This document shows, piece by piece, positions 1-7,460 of a stretch of 37,508 bases of DNA. The position numbers and the translations under genes are program-made. The notes below the pieces were generated by a model. That model had not been told where the DNA came from and ran no database searches. It saw nothing but the letters and a program-made list of their open reading frames with translations. Source of the stretch: an uncultured Eubacteriales bacterium (GTDB taxonomy: Bacteria > Bacillota > Clostridia > Oscillospirales > Oscillospiraceae); NCBI GenBank assembly GCA_900319695.1, contig ONPN01000015.1, forward strand, positions 1 to 37,508. The letters run 5' to 3'. Every line of letters starts with the position of its first letter. Position 1 is the stretch's first letter.

Positions 1-189
1 CTTCAGAATCTTGCACTGGAAAAAATCCCGGCCCGCGCGGTTTCACTGATCCAATGCACCTGCCCGGTCATGACGGCGGTGTTTTCGTTTTTGCTGCTGC
101 GGGAAAGGCTGGCCGCTGTTGGCATGATCGGGGCGGTGATTATCCTGTTCTGTGTTGCCGGAGAATCCGTATTCGGCTCGAAGCCCTGA
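1..189 (+). CDS. DMT (EamA) family transporter, C-terminal fragment
   Basis: This is the 3' end of a gene that begins before the window; frame 1 is open from base 1 to a TGA at 187-189 and gives 62 residues. The sequence has the typical last two transmembrane helices of an EamA/DMT permease: a segment with ALEKIPA and SLIQCTCPVMTAVFSFLLL, the conserved acidic RERL after the penultimate helix, then a final hydrophobic helix (GAVIILFCVAG) and a short polar tail. In this family the LxxE(R/K)L turn between helices 9 and 10 is highly conserved. The protein would be an inner-membrane transporter of small metabolites; the substrate cannot be told from this fragment. A second, unrelated-position DMT gene lies at 29674-30552. 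Confidence 0.8.
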   Translation, partial: LQNLALEKIPARAVSLIQCTCPVMTAVFSFLLLRERLAAVGMIGAVIILFCVAGESVFGSKP

Positions 190-577
190 CCCGTATGATT
201 CCGGCTCCGGTCTTTTTCCTGTACTGCCAAGGCTTTGGAGGAGGATGGGCGCTACTATATCAAAAAGAAAGAATAGCCTCGCCGGCATCAGGCTTATAGT
301 AGAAGGGGCAAATTATTGTCCGCCCAAAAATGTAATTTTAATTAATCATGAGACTATTTTATAATTAAGCAATCATTAAAAAACTATCGCATGTAGTAAA
401 GCGCTTCAAAATCCTTAACTACCAAACGAAACCCCTATAACCAAACTATTTGCCTCTGCTAACTTTATCTTCTTTCCGACCTTAGAGGGGGATCGAACCC
501 TCTCTTTTTCAAAACCATAAAGCATACTGCAATAATATGCAGAACAAACCCCTTGCGCCGCAAGGCTTTCAGGGCAT
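190..577. other. AT-rich gene-free stretch beside tRNA-Ala
   Basis: No convincing gene is seen. Bases 300-480 are clearly more AT-rich than the GC-rich coding regions around them. A short frame ending at a TAG near 279 could be the tail of a decayed reading frame, but it has no recognisable domain. A tRNA T-arm-like copy sits at 485-502 and a small hairpin (CCTTG/CAAGG) at 551-565. The composition and position next to a tRNA gene suggest remains of an integrated element, which is an inference. Confidence 0.4.
485..502 (-). repeat. Isolated copy of a tRNA T-arm
   Basis: Fifteen bases (488-502) are identical to 642-656 inside the T-arm of the tRNA-Ala gene, including the GTTCGATC loop on the minus strand. 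Around this copy there is no acceptor stem, anticodon arm or D-arm, so it is not a tRNA gene. It could be a decayed tRNA fragment or the far-side core of an old integration site. Confidence 0.45.
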
Positions 578-623
578 AAAAAACGAAACACCGAATTGAC
601 ACATAAGTATCAAACGGTGTTTC
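578..623 (-). terminator. Rho-independent terminator of tRNA-Ala
   Basis: Reading the minus strand, GAAACACCG (615-623) pairs perfectly with CGGTGTTTC (585-593) across a 21-base loop. A T-rich run follows on the minus strand (A-run near 578-584 on plus). It lies directly behind the tRNA 3' end. Confidence 0.75.
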
Positions 624-628
624 AGGTG

Positions 629-705
629 TGGTGGACTCGAAGGGGATCGAACCCTCGAACCTCACGGATGCGAACCGTGCGCTCTCCCAGCTGAGCTACG
701 AGCCC
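629..705 (-). tRNA. tRNA-Ala (anticodon CGC)
   Basis: The minus strand folds into a full cloverleaf. The acceptor strands are GGGCTCG and CGAGTCC, with the G3:U70 pair that is the identity element of tRNA-Ala. The D-arm is GCTC...GAGC. The anticodon stem CACGG/CCGTG encloses the loop TTCGCAT, giving anticodon CGC, which reads GCG (alanine). The T-arm carries TTCGATC. The discriminator base is A and CCA is encoded (629-631). It has its own promoter (739-766) and terminator (578-623), so it appears to be a single-gene transcript. Confidence 0.95.
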
Positions 706-738
706 GTATTCACTTGTCTCATCTCTGACAGCTTTTGT

Positions 739-766
739 ATTATAGCACACTTTCCAAAAAAGTAAA
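739..766 (-). promoter_or_regulatory. Promoter of tRNA-Ala
   Basis: On the minus strand a perfect -10 TATAAT (739-744) lies 16 bases from a -35 TTTACT (761-766). It sits about 35 bases upstream of the tRNA and faces away from the SRP RNA promoter, whose -35 box starts at 778. Confidence 0.7.
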
Positions 767-777
767 GAAAAATTTTA

Positions 778-806
778 TTGAAATTCTCGAAAACTTGTAG
801 TATAGT
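778..806 (+). promoter_or_regulatory. Promoter of SRP RNA
   Basis: The -35 TTGAAA (778-783) and -10 TATAGT (801-806) are separated by exactly 17 bases. This predicts a transcript start near 813, which is where the terminal helix of the SRP RNA begins. Confidence 0.8.
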
Positions 807-812
807 AACGTC

Positions 813-1110
813 GTGGCTTTTGACAAGGCTGCACTAGTCGGGGAGCCAGCGGTGCCCTGTGACCTGCAATCCGCTACAGCAGGGATGAATTCCCGATCGA
901 GGATATGTTCTGTGTCGTCTGACCCCGGTAAGCAGCGTTGACGATCCGGTCTCGCGCAACGGGAACCCGTGAACCATGTCAGGCGGGGAACCGAGCAGCA
1001 TTAAGCGGTGCTTTTCGTGTGCCGCGAGGCTGCCGGGTCCGAGCCGGCTGCCGGCGTAACGGATATAGAGCATTATTCAGAGTCGGGTGTGCAGTCTTGT
1101 CAAGAGCCAC
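813..1110 (+). ncRNA. ffs: Signal recognition particle RNA, large Bacillus type
   Basis: This is the RNA scaffold of the signal recognition particle, which binds Ffh and targets membrane proteins to the Sec system. The 5' end (813-834) is complementary over about 22 bases to the 3' end (1089-1110), closing the long central helix of the Alu-containing form. The Alu part holds the conserved GGTGCCCTGT and CTGCAATCCGCTA segments (about 850-877). The S-domain Ffh-binding hairpin is seen near 976-1000 (GTCAGGCGGGGAACCGAGCAGC). The length of about 298 bases fits the long Firmicute form, not the short 4.5S RNA. No terminator separates it from dnaX 28 bases later, so read-through or processing is likely. 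Confidence 0.92.
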
Positions 1111-1138
1111 CACTTTAAATATACGGGGAGGGGAGAGC

Positions 1139-2845
1139 GTGTACCAGGCGCTGTACCGCAAATGGCGGCCGCAGACCTTTGACGAGGTCGTGGGTCAGCA
1201 GCATATCACCCAGACCCTGAAAAACCAGGTGAAGACCGGCAGGCTCTCCCACGCCTACATCTTCATCGGCACCCGCGGCACCGGCAAGACCACCTGTGCG
1301 CGCATACTCGCGAAGGCGGTCAACTGCGAGCACCCGGTCGACGGCAACCCCTGCGGCGAGTGCCCGGCCTGCCGGGGCATCAGCGAGGGCTCAGTCCTCG
1401 ATGTAGTGGAGCTCGACGCCGCCTCCAACAACTCGGTCGACAACGTCCGCGCCCTGCGGGAGGAGGCCGTGTTCAGCCCCGCCGCTGTCAAAAAGCGCGT
1501 CTATATCGTGGACGAGGTACACATGCTCTCGACCTCGGCCTTCAACGCCCTGCTCAAAATTCTGGAAGAGCCGCCGGAGCACCTGATGTTCATCCTCGCG
1601 ACGACGGAGCTTCAAAAGGTCCCGGCGACCATCCTGTCCCGCTGCCAGCGCCACAGCTTCAAGCGCATCGACGCGCCCGAGATCGCGGCATATCTGGAAA
1701 AAATTGCCTGGCGGGAGGGCTTTCAGCTCAGGCACGACGCGGCGGAGCTGATCGCCAGACTCGCCGACGGCGGTGTGCGCGACGCGCTGAGTCTGCTGGA
1801 CCAGTGCTCGGCGAGCGAGGTCATCGACCTGGAGGCCGTGTACAGCGCGATGGGCCTTGCGGGCAACCGCCGCACCGCCGCGCTGATGGAGCGGGTTCTC
1901 ACCCATGAGACGGAGCGGGCGATCAGGGATTTTTCCGCCATGTGGATGGACGGCAAGGATCCGAGCGTCCTGCTGACGGAGCTGGCGGGTCTCCTGCGCG
2001 ACGCCCTGATGATGAAGGTGGCCCCCAAGGGCGGACAGAGCCTCATCTCCGGCGGCTACGACAGCGCGACGCTTCTGTCTCTGGGCGAGCGCATGACCAA
2101 GGAGGAGCTTATCTGCGCGATGGAGACCCTCCAGGACGCGCAGGTGAAGATACGCGCCGGGGCGAGTCCCCGCACGACGGCCGAGCTCTGCCTCGTCTCC
2201 CTCTGCGACAGCAGCGTCGGGGAGAGCGTGTCCCAGCTCCGGGCGCGGGTATCCCGGCTCGAGGAGCAGATGAAACATGGGGTGCCGGTTCAGGCTGCGC
2301 CCGTTCAAAGCACGCCGATTCAGACCGCACCCGTGCTGAGGGACGGCGTCGGGGACGAGCTGCCGCCCCCGCCGGAGGACGAGTACCCCGAGCCCGCCGA
2401 CATGGGGGACTGGACCGAGCAACCCGAGCCGCCGAGACCGGAACCGGCGCCGGTTCCGCAGCCCGAAGCAAAGGCGCCGGAGCAGCCGCCTCCGGCGGCT
2501 GAGGAACCCGTGAGCGCAGCCCCGGCCGCCGAGACCGCGGTGAGCTGGGCGGACATCATCCGCGAGGCCGGGCCGACGCTGCCCAAGGACATCAGCACGA
2601 GGCTTGACGACGAAAAGAGCGTACAGGGCCGCATGGAAGGCCCCATCCTGCGCCTCGAGGTCGTGCCCGGTTTTCTCTACGGGCGCTTCAACCGCCAGGA
2701 CGTGCTGGCCAAGTTTTCCGAGGCCGCGTCCCGGCTCGCGGGGCGCGACATTCGCGCGGCACTGTCCGAGCTTACGGAAAAGCCGGAAAAGCCCAGCCGG
2801 GATATTGAGGAGCTGCGCGCGTTTAAGGAAGTCAGATTTATATAA
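1139..2845 (+). CDS. dnaX: DNA polymerase III subunit gamma/tau
   Basis: This is the clamp-loader ATPase of the replicative polymerase. I chose the GTG start at 1139, which gives 568 residues beginning VYQALYRKWRPQTF and follows the strong ribosome site GGGGAGGGGAG at 1125-1135. The in-frame ATG at 938 lies inside the SRP RNA and is rejected. Visible motifs are Walker A GTRGTGKT (residues 44-51), the zinc-binding cysteines C63, C72, C75 and C78, Walker B IVDEVHML, and the SRC sensor in ILSRCQRH. A proline/glutamate-rich linker (about residues 440-530) precedes the tau-like C-terminal domain. The order SRP RNA-dnaX-ybaB matches Bacillus. recR, usually next in line, is found only at 9000. Confidence 0.96.
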   Translation: MYQALYRKWRPQTFDEVVGQQHITQTLKNQVKTGRLSHAYIFIGTRGTGKTTCARILAKAVNCEHPVDGNPCGECPACRGISEGSVLDVVELDAASNNSVDNVRALREEAVFSPAAVKKRVYIVDEVHMLSTSAFNALLKILEEPPEHLMFILATTELQKVPATILSRCQRHSFKRIDAPEIAAYLEKIAWREGFQLRHDAAELIARLADGGVRDALSLLDQCSASEVIDLEAVYSAMGLAGNRRTAALMERVLTHETERAIRDFSAMWMDGKDPSVLLTELAGLLRDALMMKVAPKGGQSLISGGYDSATLLSLGERMTKEELICAMETLQDAQVKIRAGASPRTTAELCLVSLCDSSVGESVSQLRARVSRLEEQMKHGVPVQAAPVQSTPIQTAPVLRDGVGDELPPPPEDEYPEPADMGDWTEQPEPPRPEPAPVPQPEAKAPEQPPPAAEEPVSAAPAAETAVSWADIIREAGPTLPKDISTRLDDEKSVQGRMEGPILRLEVVPGFLYGRFNRQDVLAKFSEAASRLAGRDIRAALSELTEKPEKPSRDIEELRAFKEVRFI

Positions 2846-2870
2846 TTCATTGTTATTGGAGGATACAGAC

Positions 2871-3224
2871 ATGGCAAAAGGCGGATTTCGCGGGGGCTTC
2901 CCCGGCAACCAGGCTAACATGATGAAGCAGGCCCAGAAGATGCAGCAGGACTTTATGAAGATGCAGCAGGAGCTGGAGAGCAAGGAGTTTGAGTTCACCG
3001 CCGGCGGCGGCGCGGTCAAGGCGACCATGGTCGGCACCCGTCAGCTCCAGAGCATCGTCATCGACCCCGAGGTCCTGGACCCCGACGACGTGGAGATGCT
3101 GCAGGATCTGATCGTCGCGGCGGTCAACGGCGCGATCAAGCTCGCGGACGACGAGACCAACAAGGCCATGAGCAAGCTGCAGGGCGGTCTCGGGGGCCTG
3201 GGCGGACTCGGCGGCCTGTTCTAA
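2871..3224 (+). CDS. YbaB/EbfC family nucleoid-associated protein
   Basis: This 117-residue cytoplasmic protein belongs to the YbaB/EbfC family of small dimeric DNA-binding proteins. It has the family layout: a glycine-rich start (KGGFRGGFPGNQAN), an amphipathic helix with MMKQAQKMQQDFMKMQQEL, the central strand pair EFTAGGGAVKATMVG, then VIDPEVLDPDDVEMLQDLI and a helix ending in a glycine/leucine-rich tail (LGGLGGLGGLF). The ATG at 2871 follows GGAGG with ordinary spacing, 25 bases behind dnaX, so the two are probably co-transcribed. It is slightly longer than the usual 100-110 residues because of the tails. Confidence 0.93.
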   Translation: MAKGGFRGGFPGNQANMMKQAQKMQQDFMKMQQELESKEFEFTAGGGAVKATMVGTRQLQSIVIDPEVLDPDDVEMLQDLIVAAVNGAIKLADDETNKAMSKLQGGLGGLGGLGGLF

Positions 3225-3231
3225 ACAAAAC

Positions 3232-4926
3232 ATGAAGACGCCCTGGGGAGAGCGGCTTGATCCAAATCGTCCGCTCCCGGAATATCCCCGGCCGCAGATG
3301 CGGCGGGATCGCTGGCTGAACCTGAACGGCCCCTGGGACTACGCCATCACAAGAGACGGGCTCCGGCCGGCGGCGTTTGAGGGCAAGATCATCGTGCCCT
3401 TTTCGCCGGAGGCGGAGCTCTCCGGCGTCGGGCGCTCGCTCAAAGCCGACGAGTACCTGTGGTACAGGAGAGACGTGACGCTGCCGCCTGCGTTTCGGGG
3501 CAAGCGTCTGCTCCTGCACTTCGGCGCGGTGGATCAGGAGGCAACGGTCTGGGTCAACGGACGGCAGGCCGTCTCCCATGTCGGGGGCTATCTGCCCTTC
3601 TCGGCGGAGATCACCGACGCGGTCAAGGGCGAGAGCTTTGAACTGCTGGTGCGCGTACAGGACGAAACCGAGCGCGGCGAGCGCTGCCGCGGCAAGCAGA
3701 GCAGCCGTCCCGGCGGCATCTGGTACACGGCGCAGAGCGGGATCTGGCAGACGGTATGGATAGAGCCCGTACCGGAAAAGTACATCGAAAGCCTGCGCAT
3801 CACGCCGGACTTTGACCACGGTATCGTACAGATCGGCGCGTCGCTTGTCGGCGAGGGCACAGCTTATGCGCGCTTTGGCGGCAAAAGCTATGCGCTGCCC
3901 GCAAGAATCTCCGTCCCGAACTTCGAGGCCTGGTCGCCCGAGCATCCCAAGCTCTACGATTTCAGCGTGAGCTTCGTGGATGACAAGGTGGACAGCTACT
4001 TTGCCATGCGCAAATTCTCGGTGGAGAAGGACGCGCAGGGCGTGCCGCGGCTGTTTTTGAACAACCGGGCGTACTTCCACAACGGCCTGCTCGATCAGGG
4101 CTACTGGCCGGACGGGCTGTACACCGCCCCCTCGGACGAGGCCTTCGTCTATGACATCCGCAAGGCAAAGGACATGGGCTTCAACATGCTGCGCAAGCAC
4201 ATCAAGGTGGAGCCCCTGCGCTGGTACTATAACTGTGACCGGATCGGCATGCTGGTCTGGCAAGACATGCCCTGCGGGGGCGGAGCCTATAACCCCCTTG
4301 TGGTCTCAACCCCGCTCGTCACCGGCAAGAGCCTGCGGGACGATCACTACGCTCTCTTCTCCCGCCGCGGCGAGGATGAACGCGGGCGCTTCCGGCAGGA
4401 GCTGGGTGATATGATCCGCCACCTCTACAACTGCCCCTGCGTGTGCATGTGGGTGCCCTTCAACGAGGGCTGGGGCCAGTTTGACGCGGCGGCGATCCAC
4501 GCCTATGTCAGGGCCCTCGACCCCACACGCACCGTGGACCACGCCTCCGGCTGGCACGATCAGGGGACAGGCGAGCTCAAGAGCCTGCACGTCTATTTCA
4601 GAAAGTATGTCTACCGCCCCGACGACAGGGGCCGCGCCGTGGTGCTGAGCGAGTTCGGCGGCTACAGCCACCGTGTGGAGGAGCACTGCTTCAGCGCCCG
4701 TTCCTTCGGCTACAAGAAGTGCAGGACGAAAGACGCGCTTCATCAGTCGCTCAAGGCCCTGTACCGGGACGAGATCGCGCCGGCAAAGAAATACGGCCTC
4801 GCCGCCGCAGTCTACACGCAATTGAGCGATGTGGAGGATGAACTCAACGGACTCGTCACCTATGACCGAAAAGTGGTAAAAATACCGCCCGAGGAGATGA
4901 AGGAAATCCTCTCGGTGGTGATATGA
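3232..4926 (+). CDS. Glycoside hydrolase family 2 protein
   Basis: A 564-residue retaining glycosidase of the beta-galactosidase/beta-glucuronidase superfamily. It has an N-terminal sugar-binding jelly-roll (about 25-200, with LNLNGPWDY and FGAVDQEATVWVNG), a short beta-sandwich (about 200-265) and a TIM barrel (about 265-560). The acid/base glutamate is E412 in FNEGWG and the nucleophile is E474 in LSEFGG. There is no signal peptide, so it acts in the cytoplasm on imported saccharides; the substrate is not known. It is about half the length of LacZ, which is normal for the compact clostridial GH2 enzymes. It starts 7 bases after ybaB with no evident ribosome site, so translation may be coupled to ybaB. 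That a carbohydrate enzyme directly follows dnaX-ybaB is unusual. Confidence 0.88.
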   Translation: MKTPWGERLDPNRPLPEYPRPQMRRDRWLNLNGPWDYAITRDGLRPAAFEGKIIVPFSPEAELSGVGRSLKADEYLWYRRDVTLPPAFRGKRLLLHFGAVDQEATVWVNGRQAVSHVGGYLPFSAEITDAVKGESFELLVRVQDETERGERCRGKQSSRPGGIWYTAQSGIWQTVWIEPVPEKYIESLRITPDFDHGIVQIGASLVGEGTAYARFGGKSYALPARISVPNFEAWSPEHPKLYDFSVSFVDDKVDSYFAMRKFSVEKDAQGVPRLFLNNRAYFHNGLLDQGYWPDGLYTAPSDEAFVYDIRKAKDMGFNMLRKHIKVEPLRWYYNCDRIGMLVWQDMPCGGGAYNPLVVSTPLVTGKSLRDDHYALFSRRGEDERGRFRQELGDMIRHLYNCPCVCMWVPFNEGWGQFDAAAIHAYVRALDPTRTVDHASGWHDQGTGELKSLHVYFRKYVYRPDDRGRAVVLSEFGGYSHRVEEHCFSARSFGYKKCRTKDALHQSLKALYRDEIAPAKKYGLAAAVYTQLSDVEDELNGLVTYDRKVVKIPPEEMKEILSVVI

Positions 4927-4935
4927 GAAAAAGAA

Positions 4936-4960
4936 TCACGGCGGAGCTTTTCCGCCGTGA
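4936..4960. terminator. Perfect hairpin between GH2 and radical SAM genes
   Basis: TCACGGCGGA (4936-4945) pairs perfectly with TCCGCCGTGA (4951-4960) around a 5-base loop. The T-run lies on the minus strand side (AAAAAGAA just before the stem), and there is none after it on the plus strand. As a plus-strand terminator it would be atypical. It may instead reduce read-through or stabilise the GH2 mRNA end. Confidence 0.45.
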
Positions 4961-4972
4961 CTGCATATTCCG

Positions 4973-5806
4973 ATGATGACGCTGAAAAAAATCTATCTCG
5001 AAATCACCAATATCTGCAACTTAAACTGCGCCTTCTGTCCCGGCACCGCGAGAGCGCCGCACATGCTCACGCTTGGGGAGTTCACAACTCTCGCGGAGAA
5101 GCTGCAAGGCCGCGCGGAATACCTCTACTTCCACCTGATGGGCGAGCCGCTGCTGCACCCGCTGCTGCCGGAGTTTCTCAAAATCGCGGGGGAGCTGGGC
5201 TTCAAGGTCATGGTCACAACCAACGGGACGCTCCTGCCGGAGAAGGGGCACATCCTCTGCGAGAGCCCCGCGCTTTGGAAGGTAAACATCTCCCTACAGT
5301 CCTTTGAGGCAAACGAAGGGGGAGAACTTCTCCGCTACCTCGACGGCTGCATCGTATTCGCCCAAAAGGCAAACGTCGCCGGGAAGCGCTGTGAGTTTCG
5401 GCTCTGGAATAAAAACGGCCTTGACAGCCTCAACCCGGAGATCGAGTCCCGGCTGGAGGCGGCCTTTCCCAGACCCTGGGGCCGCAGCCGCGAGGGGTAC
5501 AGGCTGCGGGAGAAGCTGTGGCTCGAGCCGGGGGAGCGCTTCGACTGGCCCGATCTGTCGGCCAACGACAGGGGAGAGCGCTGCTTCTGCTACGGCCTGC
5601 GCGATCAGATCGGCGTGCTGTGCGACGGGACGGTCGTGCCCTGCTGCCTGGACCACGACGGCAGAGTGGCCCTCGGAAATCTTTTTGAGCGGGAGCTGGA
5701 CGAAATCCTCAAAAGTCCCCGCGCCAAAGCGATACGCGAGGGCTTTTCCGAGCGCCGCGCGGTCGAGCCCCTCTGCCGCCGCTGCGGCTACGCGAGAAGA
5801 TTTTGA
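4973..5806 (+). CDS. Radical SAM protein with SPASM-like C-terminus
   Basis: A 277-residue radical SAM enzyme. The cluster-binding cysteines are C15, C19 and C22 in CNLNCAFC, preceded by the strand YLEITNI. The glycine-rich SAM-binding region appears as HLMGEPLLHP, and a later strand has MVTTNGTLLP. The C-terminal part has cysteines in ERCFCYGL, DGTVVPCCLDHDG and PLCRRCGY, a SPASM/twitch-like pattern that binds one or two auxiliary clusters. Family members modify peptides or act as maturases, but no substrate peptide gene is seen next to it. It starts at 4973 (MM) without a clear ribosome site. The hairpin at 4936-4960 separates it from the GH2 gene. Confidence 0.82.
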   Translation: MMTLKKIYLEITNICNLNCAFCPGTARAPHMLTLGEFTTLAEKLQGRAEYLYFHLMGEPLLHPLLPEFLKIAGELGFKVMVTTNGTLLPEKGHILCESPALWKVNISLQSFEANEGGELLRYLDGCIVFAQKANVAGKRCEFRLWNKNGLDSLNPEIESRLEAAFPRPWGRSREGYRLREKLWLEPGERFDWPDLSANDRGERCFCYGLRDQIGVLCDGTVVPCCLDHDGRVALGNLFERELDEILKSPRAKAIREGFSERRAVEPLCRRCGYARRF

Positions 5807-5818
5807 CAGGGATGTGTT

Positions 5819-5852
5819 CACAAAACGCTCATGTTTCGCCCTGCGTTTTGTG
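5819..5852. other. 10-bp stem hairpin in leader of DUF1002 gene
   Basis: CACAAAACGC (5819-5828) is the reverse complement of GCGTTTTGTG (5843-5852), with a 14-base loop. There is no following T-run. It may be a weak transcript end for the radical SAM gene or a leader structure of the next gene. Confidence 0.35.
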
Positions 5853-5922
5853 GTAAGCTGACCGGCGGCGGGAACAAACGGGAAAGACCGTCGTCCTATT
5901 CGCATCCGGAAGGAGTGAAGCT

Positions 5923-6798
5923 ATGAAAAAAATTGTCAGTATCGTTCTGTGCCTTGTGACCCTGCTCACGCTCTCCGCGCCCGCCTTCGCGGTCAACCAG
6001 AGCCGGGCGGTGATCGGCGCGGACTTAAACCCCATGCAGGCCGACATGGTCTACGCGGCCTTCGGTCTGCGGCGCGGCGACGTGATCGAGCTCACGGTCA
6101 CGAACGCGGAGGAGCGGCACTATCTCGAGGGCTTTGTGGACAGCCGCGTCATCGGCACGCGCTCCATCTCCAGCGTCTATGTGGAGCTTCTGCCTCCCGG
6201 TAGCGGCATGTCGGTTACCACCAGCAACATCAGCTGGTGTACCGGGGACATGTATATCAGCGCCCTCGGCACCGCCGGCATCACCGACGCGCGCATCGTT
6301 GTGGCCGCCCCCTTTGAGGTCAGCGGCACCGCGGCTCTCGCGGGCGTGTACAAGGCGTATGAGGACATGACCGGCGTAAGACTCGACGATCTGGCAAAGC
6401 TCGTCAGCACGCAGGAGCTCACCGTCACGGGCGACCTTGCCCAGCAGATCGGCAGCATGGACTCCACCTCCATCGTCGGCGATCTCAAGCTCATGCTCAA
6501 CGAGACGAAGAACATGAGCGACGAGGAGATCATCGGCGTCATTGACGGACTTGCGGGCCAATACAACGTGAGCCTGACCGATACGCAGAAGCGCCAGCTG
6601 GTGAGCCTCTGCCGCTCCCTCGAGCAGTTAAACCCCGACCAGCTCAAAAGCCGCGTGGAGCAGGTGCAGGGCACCATCCAGAAGATGTCCGAGGCCAAAT
6701 CCAAGATCGTGAGCTTTGCAGAGTCTGTCAAGGAATTCATGGATACCTTCAGCGCCTTCATGGACAAGGTCAAGGAGTTCATGGACAGATTCAAGTGA
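5923..6798 (+). CDS. Secreted DUF1002 domain protein
   Basis: A 291-residue exported protein. Residues 1-23 form a Sec signal peptide: KK, a hydrophobic core (IVSIVLCLVTLLTLSAP) and AFA before the likely cleavage site. The mature part matches the DUF1002 family. It has SRAVIGADLNPMQADMVYAAFG, then LTVTNAEERHYLEGF, IGTRSISSVYVELL, NISWCTGDMYISALGTAGI and VAAPFEVSGTAALAGVYKAYE. The C-terminal third (about 215-291) is helical with repeated KEFMD segments. The family has no assigned function; it is common in spore-forming Firmicutes. The start follows AAGGAG at 5911-5916. A bidirectional terminator closes the transcript. Confidence 0.88.
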   Translation: MKKIVSIVLCLVTLLTLSAPAFAVNQSRAVIGADLNPMQADMVYAAFGLRRGDVIELTVTNAEERHYLEGFVDSRVIGTRSISSVYVELLPPGSGMSVTTSNISWCTGDMYISALGTAGITDARIVVAAPFEVSGTAALAGVYKAYEDMTGVRLDDLAKLVSTQELTVTGDLAQQIGSMDSTSIVGDLKLMLNETKNMSDEEIIGVIDGLAGQYNVSLTDTQKRQLVSLCRSLEQLNPDQLKSRVEQVQGTIQKMSEAKSKIVSFAESVKEFMDTFSAFMDKVKEFMDRFK

Positions 6799-6841
6799 TG
6801 TTCTTTTGTCATTTTTCTCTTGTGTGAAGCCATGAAAGAGC

Positions 6842-6884
6842 AAAAAAACCACCCCGTACCAAACTGGTGTACGGGGTGGTTTTT
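6842..6884. terminator. Bidirectional terminator between DUF1002 gene and secG
   Basis: AACCACCCCGTAC (6847-6859) pairs perfectly with GTACGGGGTGGTT (6869-6881) around a 9-base loop. A T-run follows on plus (6880-6884) and an A-run precedes (6842-6848), so it can stop both convergent transcripts. Confidence 0.9.
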
Positions 6885-6911
6885 ATAAGGGGCTGCGGGC
6901 CTGTCCGCCGA

Positions 6912-7148
6912 TCAGATCATGTTGAGGATCAGGGTCAGCAGAACGAAAGCCAGCGCGAACCACTTGGTCGCCTTCGCGAGTTTCGCATCCATGGTCTTGG
7001 CCTGTCCCTTGGAGAGGAAGGTCTCCGCGCCGCCGGAGATGGAGCCCGAGAGACCGGCGCTCTTGCCGCTCTGCATCAGGACGATGACGGTGACAGCCAG
7101 ACCGGAGAGAACCTGAAGAATAGTGAAGACGATAGTAAGAGCAGACAT
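6912..7148 (-). CDS. secG: Preprotein translocase subunit SecG
   Basis: A 78-residue subunit of the SecYEG protein-export channel in the cytoplasmic membrane. It has two transmembrane helices (about residues 4-25 and 55-76) joined by a polar loop with the family pattern VLMQSGKSAGLSGSISGGAE, then FLSKGQAKTMDAKLAK. I chose the ATG at 7146-7148, which lies 9 bases after AAAGGA. A TTG three codons upstream would be too close to that site. The gene has its own promoter and is not in an operon; in Bacillus and many Clostridia it precedes rnr, which is absent here. Confidence 0.93.
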   Translation of the reverse strand: MSALTIVFTILQVLSGLAVTVIVLMQSGKSAGLSGSISGGAETFLSKGQAKTMDAKLAKATKWFALAFVLLTLILNMI

Positions 7149-7192
7149 TATTTTCAATCCTTTCGATTTTTAGGCATTAACACAGCTTTGAT

Positions 7193-7221
7193 AGTGTAAC
7201 ACAGCGTCCTGTACATTTCAA
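7193..7221 (-). promoter_or_regulatory. Promoter of secG
   Basis: On the minus strand TTGAAA (7216-7221) and TACACT (7193-7198) are separated by 17 bases, about 45 bases upstream of the secG start. Confidence 0.75.
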
Positions 7222-7460
7222 GCCCTTTTTTCATTTTTTGTACAATATCTGTATCTGTGAAATCCGGGAAAGCGCTGATTGAATCGAAGTGTGCGGATTG
7301 ACGAGCAGGTTTTTCGCCTGATGAAGGTGAGAAATCGCAGGTATACTTAAGTGAGCGTCCAAATCTCTGATTTGGCTAACGCGAACTTATCCATGTGAGC
7401 AAAGCGAATCGGATTGTGTACATCAAGATTTCAAGACAAAATCAGACGGAAAAGATGCCG
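7222..7460. other. Intergenic stretch with short hairpins, no gene
   Basis: No coding signal is seen. An imperfect hairpin (TTTTTCGCCT with AGGTGAGAAA) lies near 7311-7336, and CCAAATC-TCT-GATTTGG near 7360-7376. Neither is followed by a clear T-run. The block may be the remains of a small repeat. Confidence 0.3.

Noticed and set aside
938-1138. In-frame extension of dnaX upstream to an ATG at 938
   Set aside because: It lies entirely within the SRP RNA, and the GTG at 1139 has a strong ribosome site and gives the standard N-terminus.
7149-7157. TTG start three codons upstream for SecG
   Set aside because: It directly follows the AAAGGA site with no spacing; the ATG at 7148 is correctly spaced.
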